The position numbers were made by a program, and so were the translations under genes. The notes beneath the pieces were generated by a model. It saw only the letters and a program-made list of their open reading frames with translations. It was not told the DNA's origin and did not search any database. Shown in pieces: positions 32,590 to 40,520 of a stretch of DNA of 64,000 bases. Every line of letters begins with the position of its first letter. Within the stretch, counting starts at the first letter, position 1. Source of the DNA: Streptosporangium sp. NBC_01755 (lineage in GTDB: Bacteria > Actinomycetota > Actinomycetes > Streptosporangiales > Streptosporangiaceae); NCBI RefSeq assembly GCF_035917995.1, contig NZ_CP109131.1, positions 682,001-746,000 of the forward strand, in the 5' to 3' direction.

Positions 32590-34086
32590 TCAGCCCACGC
32601 CGAGCCGGCGGTAGCGGGAGAGCCTGGTGGCGAGGCGGTCCGCGGGGGCCTGCCCCAGCAGAGTCGCGATCTCGTACTCCAGTGCCCGCGAGACCCGGTG
32701 GCAGAACGCCTCCGGCTCGTAGGCGGCGTCGGGGAACTCCGGGATGATCCGGTCGACGAGGCCGTCCCGGCGCAGGTCCGTGGATCTCACGCCCTGGGCC
32801 TCGGCGATCTCCGGGGCGAAGTCGACACTCCGGTACAGCAGCGCCGACGCCCCCTCCGGGGAGAGCGGCGACAGCCAGCCGTGCTGGGCGCAGAGCACCC
32901 GGTCGGCGGGGAGCAGCGCGAGGGCGGCGCCGCCCGCGCCCTCCCCCAGCAGCAGGCAGACGGTCGGGGCGTCGAGCATCACCAGGTCGGCCACGGAGCG
33001 GGCGATCTCGGCGGCCAGACCGCCCTCCTCCGCCGCCCTGGAGAGTGCGGCCCCGGCGGTGTCGATCACGGTGACCAGCGGCAGCCCCAGCTCGGAGGCC
33101 AGGCGCATACCCCTCCTGGCGACCCGGAGCCCGGCCGGGCCGAGCGGGGCGTCGATCCGCCGGCACCGCCGGTCCTGGCCGAGGATGACCGCGGGGACCT
33201 CGCCGAACCTGGCCAGGGCGAGGATCAGCCCGGGGTCGTGCTCGCCCACGCCGGTGCCGTTGAGCGTGGTGGCCTCGGAGGCTCCGAGCTCGAGCAGCGC
33301 CCGCACGCCGGGGCGGTCGTCGCGGCGGGAACGGCTGATCGCGTCCCACACCTGGACCACCGGGACCCACTCGTCCGGCTCGGGACCCGGATCCAGCCCC
33401 TCACGGGGAGCGCACAGCACGGCGAGCACCCGCGTGGCGACCCGCCGGGCGTCCTCGGCCGACACCACGGCGTCGACCAGGCCGTGGGCGAAGAGGTTCT
33501 CCGCGACCTGGACGCCCTCGGGAAACGGGTAGCCGTGCAGTGCCTGGAACACCCTGGGCCCGAGGAAGCCGATCAGCGCGCCCGGCTCGGCCGCGGTGAC
33601 GTGCCCGAGCGAGCCCCAGGAGGCGAAGACACCGCCGGTGGTGGGATGGCGCAGGTAGACGGCGTACGGCAGGCCGGCGGCGCGGTGCGCGGCCACGGCG
33701 GCGGTGACCTTCACCATCTGGACGAAGGCCACCGCGCCCTCCTGCATCCGGGTGCCCCCCGAGGCTGGGGCCGCCAGCAGCGGGAGCCGCTCGGCGGTGG
33801 CCCGCTCGATCGCGGCGGTGAGCCGCTCGGCGGCGGCCACCCCGATCGAGCCTGCCAGGAAGGAGAACTCGCACGCGACGATCGCCACCCGGCGCCCGTC
33901 GAGCAGTCCCTCCCCGGAGATCACCGCCTCGTCGTATCCCGTCCTGGCTCGGGTCACGGCCAGCTCCTCGGCGTATCCCGGGTTGGCCGGGAAGGGATCG
34001 GCGGGCGGCTCGTCCCACGAGAGCCAGGTACCGGGGTCGAGGAAGGTGTCGATCAGGGTCCGCGCGTCGGGTCGCGTCGGGGTCAT
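32590..34086 (-). CDS. Acyl-CoA carboxylase carboxyltransferase (fused beta/alpha type)
   Basis: 498 residues with two crotonase-fold halves. The N-half has YDEAVISGEGLLDGRRVAIV, LPLLAAPASGGTRMQEGAVAF and the oxyanion GGVFASWGSLGH. The C-half has LGLPLVTVIDTAGAAL and LLGEGAGGAALALLPADRVL. This is the AccD/AccA-fusion arrangement of actinobacterial carboxyltransferases that transfer CO2 from biotin to acetyl- or propionyl-CoA. No zinc ribbon is visible at the N-terminus, and no biotin subunit is adjacent. ATG 34086. Confidence 0.9.
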   Translation of the reverse strand: MTPTRPDARTLIDTFLDPGTWLSWDEPPADPFPANPGYAEELAVTRARTGYDEAVISGEGLLDGRRVAIVACEFSFLAGSIGVAAAERLTAAIERATAERLPLLAAPASGGTRMQEGAVAFVQMVKVTAAVAAHRAAGLPYAVYLRHPTTGGVFASWGSLGHVTAAEPGALIGFLGPRVFQALHGYPFPEGVQVAENLFAHGLVDAVVSAEDARRVATRVLAVLCAPREGLDPGPEPDEWVPVVQVWDAISRSRRDDRPGVRALLELGASEATTLNGTGVGEHDPGLILALARFGEVPAVILGQDRRCRRIDAPLGPAGLRVARRGMRLASELGLPLVTVIDTAGAALSRAAEEGGLAAEIARSVADLVMLDAPTVCLLLGEGAGGAALALLPADRVLCAQHGWLSPLSPEGASALLYRSVDFAPEIAEAQGVRSTDLRRDGLVDRIIPEFPDAAYEPEAFCHRVSRALEYEIATLLGQAPADRLATRLSRYRRLGVG

Positions 34087-34138
34087 ATCCGCGCTCCGCG
34101 GGGTGGCAGCTGGGCGCGGAGGCAGGTCCGCCCGCCTG

Positions 34139-35296
34139 TCAACTCTCCCGCTCCTTCAGCCAGGCGAGGACCTCGTCGTTGTGCTCGCCAAGGGCCGGCG
34201 GGGCGGTATGGCGCATGGGAAGATCGCCGTCGAAGCGGAGCGGCGGCCCCGGCAGCTCGATGGTGCCGAGCACGGGGTGGTCGACCTCGACGACCAGGCC
34301 CTGGGAGCGGGTCTGCTCCCAGGCGTAGACCTCGTCGATGGACCTGATCGCCCCCGCGGGCACCCCGAGCTCGCCGAACGCGGCCAGCCAGTGCGCCCTG
34401 TCGTGCTTGGTGAGCCTCCGCTCCATGTCCGCGATCAGCTCATCCCGATGCGTAAATCTCTCCATGTTCGTGGCATATTTCGCGATATCCGGGTCTATCT
34501 CCAGCAGGGTGGCGACCCTACGCCACTGCGCGTCGTTCGCCACCGCGATCTGGATCATGCCGTCGGCGCAGTGGAAGGCGCCGTACGGGGCGATGGAGGC
34601 GTGGTGGTTACCGTTGGCGACGGGCACCTGGCCGCCGACGGTCCAGGTCGTGCCGTGGTAGGAGTGCACCCCGGTCACCGCGGCCAGCAACGAGGTCCGC
34701 ACGACCTTGCCCCGCCCGGTCCGCTCCCGCTCGTACAACGCGGCCAGCACACCGTAGGCGCCGTGGATGCCGCCGAGCAGGTCCGCGATCGAGGCGCCCA
34801 CCCGGTACGGCTCGTCGGCCGACGGGCCGGTCAGGCTCATCAGTCCGGCCTCGCCCTGCGCGATCTGGTCGTACCCCGGCCTGCCGCCCTCCGGGCCGTC
34901 GTGGCCGAAGCCGGTGATCGACAGGATGACCAGGCGGGGGTTGAGCTCGTGCAGCCGCTCGACGGGGAAGCCCAGCCGGTCCAGCACGCCGGTGCGGAAG
35001 TTCTCCACCAGCACGTCGCTCTGCCGCACCAGGCGCTCGATCAGCGCCTTGCCCTCGGCGGACTTGAGGTCGACGGTGATCGACTGCTTGTTCCGGTTGG
35101 CCGCCAGGAAATACGTTGAAATATCACCATCGGGACCCGCGAACGGTGGGCCCCAGCCCCGAGACTCGTCACCTCCCCCGGGATGCTCCACCTTGATCAC
35201 CCGAGCACCCAGATCACCGAGCATCTGCGTGGCGTGCGGACCCGCGAGCGCACGAGAGAGATCGAGAACGACGATGTCGCCGAGTGCTCCCTGCAA
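34139..35296 (-). CDS. CaiB/BaiF (class III) CoA-transferase
   Basis: 385 residues from TTG 35296, six bases after GGAGG; the frame is open upstream but unlike the family. Typical segments: IVVLDLSRALAGPHATQMLGDLGARVIKVEHPGGGDESRGWGPP, RNKQSITVDLKSAEGK, LVENFRTGVLDRLG, ILSITGFGHDGP, and the catalytic Asp in GYDQIAQGEAG. It moves CoA between carboxylic acids. The carboxyltransferase gene 52 bases downstream on the same strand suggests a shared acyl-CoA pathway. Substrate unknown. Confidence 0.92.
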   Translation of the reverse strand: MQGALGDIVVLDLSRALAGPHATQMLGDLGARVIKVEHPGGGDESRGWGPPFAGPDGDISTYFLAANRNKQSITVDLKSAEGKALIERLVRQSDVLVENFRTGVLDRLGFPVERLHELNPRLVILSITGFGHDGPEGGRPGYDQIAQGEAGLMSLTGPSADEPYRVGASIADLLGGIHGAYGVLAALYERERTGRGKVVRTSLLAAVTGVHSYHGTTWTVGGQVPVANGNHHASIAPYGAFHCADGMIQIAVANDAQWRRVATLLEIDPDIAKYATNMERFTHRDELIADMERRLTKHDRAHWLAAFGELGVPAGAIRSIDEVYAWEQTRSQGLVVEVDHPVLGTIELPGPPLRFDGDLPMRHTAPPALGEHNDEVLAWLKERES

Positions 35297-35492
35297 GATC
35301 AACCTCCGATGCGTGGCGACCGGACCCGGCCGGAGGAGCACTTCCTCCGTTCCCGGCCCGCTTGCCATGAGACTGGCACGATACTCGGATGAGGGAATCC
35401 CATGATCCCCCATACCGGTACCCGGCAGAACGGGCGGGGGGGAGATCATGAGACGTGTTAGTCACCAGCTCCCCGTCCACCGCCGACAGCGA

Positions 35493-35639
35493 GTCGGCCC
35501 CGCGCCCGCGGGGATGTTTCTCAGGCCGGTTCGGCTTCCACGCAGCATCGCGAGTCGATCTCCTGCGGGGATTTTCCCATCGTACCTGCCGGCGCGGACG
35601 CCCAGGTGCTTTTGGTCCTGCTTCTGTGGGGATACCTCC
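35493..35639. CRISPR. Degenerate three-repeat CRISPR relic (type I-E-like repeats)
   Basis: Three related units share a GGGGAT core: 35493-35521 (GTCGGCCCCGCGCCCGCGGG.., perfect CCCCGCG/CGCGGGG stem), 35554-35578 (4 bases shorter) and 35611-35639 (more diverged, TTTGGTCCTGCTTCTGTGGG..). The two intervals between them, 35522-35553 and 35579-35610, are both exactly 32 bases. A 29-base repeat with a 32-base spacer and a CCCCGC..GCGGGGAT palindrome is the actinobacterial type I-E format. No cas genes are nearby. Repeat divergence means it is a dead relic if real. Confidence 0.45.
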
Positions 35640-35712
35640 TCGGGGGCGATTTCTGCCCACATAGATGGAGAGGAGTCGACCGTGGACAGGAAAATGATTG
35701 GTTTTGGTGCTC

Positions 35713-36663
35713 TCAGGCGCTGAGTTCGAGAAAATCCCGGACGCTTGGAGTGTGACGGTATGGCCTCAGTTTTTTGCGGAGATCGGTGATCGCTCTGGAT
35801 GGGCGGGTGGAGTCGACACCTCCGCTCTGTTCGAATGCCTGCCTTCCAGCCGCACAGGCTTCATCGATCTCACCAAGCGCGAGATGCGCCCCGGCCGCCC
35901 TGGTGAGATAGAGGGCGTTGTCTCGGACGTAACCATCGGCCGAATATTCGGCGGCACGGGCGGCCTCAAAGAAATGAAGCGCCTGCCGAGGGTGTCCCAG
36001 GTCGAGCGCGCACGATCCGGCGAGCATCTCAATCTCGCCTTCGGTCATCCAGTAGATCCAGGGTGGATCGTCATCGTGAGGCCCCTGCGCCATGGCGTCG
36101 CGGGCATGGGAAAGCTCCCGAGTGCAGGCGTACAGGCCATGTGATGTCTTGGACAGTGCGCGGGCGGCGCGAGCATGAAGCATCGACCGTACGCGTGGAG
36201 TCGTGCGCTGCTTGGTCTGGCTCTGAGCCGTCTGAACCAGGTTGACGGCGTCCTGAGGGTTACCGACGGAGTAGGTCTGGATGGCCATGAAGGCCAGGAC
36301 GTTCGCACCGATTTCGGGATCACCCGCAGTAGCTGAAGCTCGCAGGGCGGTGATGAAGTACTTCTGTGCGGCGGCCTGGCGGCCCGCGTCGAAGTGTTGC
36401 CAGCCGCAGATACGCGCGGCTTCGCAGACGGTCGCGAACAGACGCCGCCCGGCGTCGGAGTTGTAAGCAGCCTTGTCGGCCAGCGAGCTGATCAGCTGAA
36501 GTTCCGCGATGGCGATCTGCCGTAGTTCTCCGCTGCCCAGGACATCGTCCAGATGACGCAGGTCATCCAGGCGTTGCTCAAGGTGGGAGACCATTCCGAC
36601 GGTGAGCGTACGGCGGCCTGTCGAAGCCATGGGCAGCTGGTCGAACGCCTCACTCCACCGCAT
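35713..36663 (-). pseudogene. XRE/TPR-type regulator missing its N-terminal DNA-binding half
   Basis: From ATG 36663 about 316 residues remain: MRWSEAFDQLPMASTG, then TLTVGMVSHLEQRLDDLRHLDDVLG and a series of TPR-like helices ending FLELSA. This is the C-terminal sensor part of the large actinobacterial XRE family (NsdA-like), which normally starts with a ~70-residue HTH plus linker. Upstream of 36690 the frame is open but has no HTH and no codon bias, and directly there begins a truncated gene on the other strand. The regulator cannot bind DNA unless a domain is supplied from elsewhere. Confidence 0.7.
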
Positions 36664-36744
36664 GGCGATGCCGCCCAGCGTCGCCCCCCTCTGTGCCAAG
36701 CTCAAGCGGGACAGGACGCCCGCTGCCCACTCGCCTACACGATC

Positions 36745-37137
36745 ATGTTGCGGTTCGACGGGCCACCGTTGGTCGCCTCTCTCGCACTGTACGACGCGAC
36801 CCGTTCGGCGGCGGCATGGGCGAGTAACTGGTTCGTCAACGGCACCAGAGCCGATGCGCATCTCACCTACAGCACCGCGACCCTGCACACAGCCAGTGGA
36901 AAAACCATCTCCCGGACTCCCCACGGGGAATGGGTTCCTGACGGAATCCTGACCGCCTACACCGCCTTCGCGGACGCTCTGGCCACCGAACAGCTTCCGC
37001 CTCACCAAGCCGGTGACCACCTGCGCACCCTGGCCATGGCGGAGGCGGCAGCCGCCTCCGCCCGATCCGACGGAATGTGGGTCGACGTTCCCACCTCTGA
37101 TGTGCCCCGACACCCTGATAGAGATCACCGACGATGA
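36745..37137 (+). pseudogene. C-terminal remnant of a Gfo/Idh/MocA-family oxidoreductase
   Basis: 130 residues from ATG 36745: MLRFDGPPLVASLALYDATR.., a beta-sheet region, then AYTAFADALATEQLPPHQAG and LRTLAMAEAAAASARS, the characteristic C-terminal helices of Gfo/Idh/MocA enzymes. The NAD(P)-binding Rossmann half (about 200 residues, AGxGxxG and EKP motifs) is missing. Its stop overlaps the ATG of the kinase gene, so it was the first gene of that operon and still provides translational coupling. Confidence 0.7.
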
Positions 37138-38015
37138 CCACCTCAGTCTTGGAGACTCCGTCCTGTCCCGCTGTGACACTGACCTTCGACGGACCACCCG
37201 GTGCGGGCAAGACCAGCCTCCTCGCCGCTCTCGTACCTGCCTTGGGTGATCGCTGCGTGTTCTTCTCCGAGCCCAACATCAAGCTCGCTGACGGCACACA
37301 AGCTCCAATCCACCCCGGTACCGCGGCCCACACCCTGTGGTATCTGCGATCCGAGCGCTTGCGCGCCACCGCACTACCAGCTTGCGCTGTGGCTCACAAC
37401 GCAGAGGTGATGCTGCTGGACCGCAGCCATCTGGGAGTACTGGCCTACTCCTTCGCCACTCGCCATCCCGACGCGATTCCCTACGGCAAGTCCCTCGACT
37501 ACTACCTGCGGCACATCGCCCCCGTCCTGCCCGCCGATATGCGCACGGTGATCCTGCAGGTAGGGGTCGAGGACAGCCTGCGCCGCCGCGGTGGACATCC
37601 CGCGCATCCGCGCTGGCAACAGTGGTACGACCCGGCCCTGCTGGAGCGAATGGATCTCTTCTACCGTGAGCACGCGCCCGAGTTGTGTCCACGACCGCCG
37701 TTGATCATCGAGACCAGCAGACTCGATCATGACGCCGTGGTGACGACCGTGGCCACCGAACTGGCTGCCTCCGGCGTCGGCCTTCCCTCGCATGTGACCA
37801 CATCCGACTCCCACCCCATGATCGACGATGCTTTCGCGATCCCCTATAACGCCACCGGTGGAGCAGCCGTGCTCGGTGACCCTGTCACCTCCGCCTTCAC
37901 CTACCGGGGCGGGCAAATGCAGATGTTCCAGCTCGCAGGTCTGCACCGCGTCGGCGACCACACCGTTCCATGGAACCCCCTGAAACCCGACGTATTCGCG
38001 GAGGCCGACTCGTGA
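37134..38015 (+). CDS. P-loop kinase, thymidylate/deoxynucleoside-kinase-like
   Basis: 293 residues. Walker A FDGPPGAGKTSLL (near residue 19); a VFFSEPNIKL segment in the place of the substrate loop; MLLDRSHLG, the DRS/DRY motif of dTMP and deoxynucleoside kinases; and an Arg-rich lid SLRRRGGHPAHPRW. About 80 C-terminal residues beyond the kinase core look unusual and may be specific to this family. It sits between a Gfo/Idh remnant and a carbamoyltransferase with 4-base overlaps on both sides. The likely role is phosphorylation of a nucleoside-like or sugar-like small molecule; substrate unknown. Confidence 0.75.
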   Translation: MTTSVLETPSCPAVTLTFDGPPGAGKTSLLAALVPALGDRCVFFSEPNIKLADGTQAPIHPGTAAHTLWYLRSERLRATALPACAVAHNAEVMLLDRSHLGVLAYSFATRHPDAIPYGKSLDYYLRHIAPVLPADMRTVILQVGVEDSLRRRGGHPAHPRWQQWYDPALLERMDLFYREHAPELCPRPPLIIETSRLDHDAVVTTVATELAASGVGLPSHVTTSDSHPMIDDAFAIPYNATGGAAVLGDPVTSAFTYRGGQMQMFQLAGLHRVGDHTVPWNPLKPDVFAEADS

Positions 38016-39631
38016 GTGGAAAGACCCCGTGCGCAGTGGGCATCAACCTGGGCCACGACGGCGGCGCCGCCCTGGTCACGCCGAACACGATGATCGCCAT
38101 TGGCGAGGAACGTCTCAATCGCACTCGCTACAGCCCTGGCTGGCAGGCGGCCATGCTCTACTGCCTGCGAGCCGCAGGAATGCGTCTGACCGACGTCGAC
38201 CTGGTCGTGGTCAGCAACTTCGGCCGTTTCCAGGCGACCCCCGCCGAAACCGGTCTCGCTCACCTCGGCATCAGAGACGATCGCATCCGTATCCTCGACC
38301 ACTATCTCTCCCACGCCTACACTGCCTATTGCCTGGGCCCCTACGACATCGCCACCGTGCTGGTCACCGACGGCGCGGGTAACAACACCGATACCGAGAC
38401 CTTCTACCTGGCGAGCCACAGCGGCATCGAACGGCTCGGCGGCAACGACCCTGGCCGAGGTCGCCACGGTGGGATCGGCGCCACCTACGAAGCTTTCACT
38501 GAACACCTCGGCTGGCACGCTCAGGAAGCGGGCAAGACCATGGCGCTGGCCTCCTATGGCGACCCGTCCGCCTACCTCGCGCCGCTGTTCGATGTCCACG
38601 ACACAAGGGTTTATGGGCGCCTGGAAGAGACCCACGCTCGCGGCGTCGCCGCTTTCGCCGCAGCGACCGGCTTCGACTTCGGTCCAGTCGGCAGTCGCGG
38701 CGACGATCCGCGCGGCGTAGACGCCGCCGCCTACCTACAGAGCCAGGTCGAACAGGTTCTGTGCAGTCTCGTTCAGGCGGTCATCTCGGTCACCGGCGTG
38801 AGCGATGTGTGTATGGCCGGCGGAGTCGCGCTCAACTGCGTCGCCAACGACAAGATCCGTCGTCTGCCCGGCGTGAGCGGCCTGTTCGTCCCGCCACCGG
38901 CCTCCGATCGCGGCCAGGCACTCGGTTGTGCCCTGTACGGCCTGCACCGGCTCACCGGCGAGCTACCCCGGCGTCCCATCGTCACGGATTCCTTCGGCCG
39001 CTCCTACACCGACGAGGAGATCGAGCTGGCCCTGAATCGCGACCCCCGCTCGGGCCTGGTCGAACGCCGATTTGCTCCATTCACCTGGCATCGGGAAAGC
39101 GACGTCGCCGCCTGCGCAGCGCAAATGCTCGCCAGCGGGCGTCTGATCGGCTGGTTTCAGGGAGGCAGCGAACTTGGCCCCCGCGCGCTGGGGAACCGCT
39201 CGATCCTGGCCGATCCGCGTAGTACAGCCAGCCGGGACGCGCTGAACGACCGGATCAAACACCGAGAGGTGTTCCGGCCGTTCGCGCCCGCCGTCCCCGA
39301 GGCCGAAGCCGCCCGCTGGTTCGATGTGAACGGTCCATCCCCATTCATGTTGCTCGCACCCGCAGTCCTCGACGCGGCTAGAAGCCGAATACCAGGAGTG
39401 GTGCATGTCGACGGAACCGCCCGTGTGCAGACCGTCGACCCGCTGGTCTCACCGCTTTTCGCCGCGCTCGTCGAGCACTTCGGAGCCCTCACCGGTGTGC
39501 CCGTCGTGCTGAACACGAGCTTCAACGACCACGAGCCGATCGTGGAGACCCCGGCGGATGCGCTCGCGACATTCCAGGCCGGCGAACTGGATGCGCTGTT
39601 CTTGGGCGACTATCTCGTGGAAAAGATCTGA
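38012..39631 (+). CDS. O-carbamoyltransferase, NodU/TobZ family
   Basis: 539 residues. The Kae1-like N-domain has VGINLGHDGGAALV, the metal-binding LDHYLSHAYTAYC, LVTDGAGNN and CMAGGVALNCVANDKI. The YrdC-like C-domain has GWFQGGSELGPRALGNRSILADPR, FRPFAPAVPEA and LNTSFNDHEPIVETPADALATF. These enzymes make carbamoyl-adenylate from carbamoyl phosphate and ATP and transfer the carbamoyl group to a hydroxyl of a sugar or natural product (tobramycin, Nod factor, novobiocin types). GTG 38012 overlaps the kinase stop. All expected motifs are present. Confidence 0.93.
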   Translation: MSGKTPCAVGINLGHDGGAALVTPNTMIAIGEERLNRTRYSPGWQAAMLYCLRAAGMRLTDVDLVVVSNFGRFQATPAETGLAHLGIRDDRIRILDHYLSHAYTAYCLGPYDIATVLVTDGAGNNTDTETFYLASHSGIERLGGNDPGRGRHGGIGATYEAFTEHLGWHAQEAGKTMALASYGDPSAYLAPLFDVHDTRVYGRLEETHARGVAAFAAATGFDFGPVGSRGDDPRGVDAAAYLQSQVEQVLCSLVQAVISVTGVSDVCMAGGVALNCVANDKIRRLPGVSGLFVPPPASDRGQALGCALYGLHRLTGELPRRPIVTDSFGRSYTDEEIELALNRDPRSGLVERRFAPFTWHRESDVAACAAQMLASGRLIGWFQGGSELGPRALGNRSILADPRSTASRDALNDRIKHREVFRPFAPAVPEAEAARWFDVNGPSPFMLLAPAVLDAARSRIPGVVHVDGTARVQTVDPLVSPLFAALVEHFGALTGVPVVLNTSFNDHEPIVETPADALATFQAGELDALFLGDYLVEKI

Positions 39632-39662
39632 TCGAGGCAACTGACCTGGGAGGATGGCGATT

Positions 39663-40130
39663 GTGAGTACCCCGAAGATACGCGAGGCCGCCCGCGCCAT
39701 TGTCCTGGACGAAACCAACCGCGTGCTGCTGCTTCGCTACGACGAGGGCGACGGGGTCTTCTGGGCCACTCCTGGCGGAGCACTCGATCCGGGTGAGGAC
39801 CATCGGGCCGCCGCCCGCCGAGAACTCGCCGAAGAGCTCGGCGTGATCGACGTGGAACTCGGCCCGAAGGTCGCCACGCGCAGCAAGGAGCACCTGATCC
39901 AAGGAAAGGCCACCCAGCAGGTCGAGAGCTACTTTATCGTCCGGATTCCGGCCAACCATGTCGACCCCACACGGGCAACACAGACCGACGACATCCTCTC
40001 CTGGAAATGGTGGCCTCTGGCCGACCTGCACACCACCGACCAGGTTGTTTACCCGGCCGGGCTCATGGATCTGATCGACAGCTTCCTCGCCAACGGAGCG
40101 CCGGCCAACCCCATAGCGTTCACTGGTTGA
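39663..40130 (+). CDS. NUDIX hydrolase
   Basis: 155 residues with a complete Nudix box, GALDPGEDHRAAARRELAEELGV (Gx5Ex7REUxEExGU). It begins EAARAIVLDETNRVLLLRYDE and has WATPGG before the box. It hydrolyses nucleoside diphosphates linked to another group. The start is GTG 39663, nine bases after GGGAGG; ATG 39654 is too close to that site. It follows the carbamoyltransferase gene by 31 bases, so it belongs to the same operon and may clean up or process an NDP-linked intermediate. Confidence 0.92.
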   Translation: MSTPKIREAARAIVLDETNRVLLLRYDEGDGVFWATPGGALDPGEDHRAAARRELAEELGVIDVELGPKVATRSKEHLIQGKATQQVESYFIVRIPANHVDPTRATQTDDILSWKWWPLADLHTTDQVVYPAGLMDLIDSFLANGAPANPIAFTG

Positions 40131-40151
40131 TGAGGAAACTGCTGATACGAC

Positions 40152-40520
40152 TCAATACTGAGGGCATTTCAACGCCTGGGCGAGGTGCGGGCTGTCCTGC
40201 CAGATCCAGGCTTCCAGCTCCGGATCGATCACCACAACGGCGAAGTGCTCCCAGCTGCCCTTCATCCGCTCGGCGATGTCGTCGCGGATCGTGGCCGCCC
40301 CCGGGCTGCCCTACCATGCCGCGTCCAGCATCACGACGGCGTGGGCATATCTCCCCTCATAGGCACTGAGGATCTGATGGGCACGCAGATAGACACCCGG
40401 ATCTCGCCCCTGGGTGTCGACGATGACGTCGAGGGCGGGATCGAACCGGTAACCGCCCGCGTACTCCACCGCGAAGTAGGCGTGATGGTCTTCCTCGCGT
40501 TCCACCACGCTGAGATTCAT
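40152..40520 (-). pseudogene. MAD4-like defence protein gene with in-frame amber stop
   Basis: From ATG 40520 the frame gives MNLSVVEREEDHHAYFAVEY.., LDVIVDTQGRDPGVYLRAHQ, YAHAVVMLDAAW, then TAG at 40311-40313, and continues in the same frame with GSPGAATIRDDIAERM and VVVIDPELEAWIWQDSPH to TGA at 40152. The pattern RDPG, HA.V..D, W(E)GSPG, IDPELE.W.W..SPH is one I associate from memory with MAD4 proteins of the methylation-associated defence system; this needs a search. One base (GAG to TAG) would repair it. The start overlaps the TPR regulator stop (ATGA). Confidence 0.5.
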
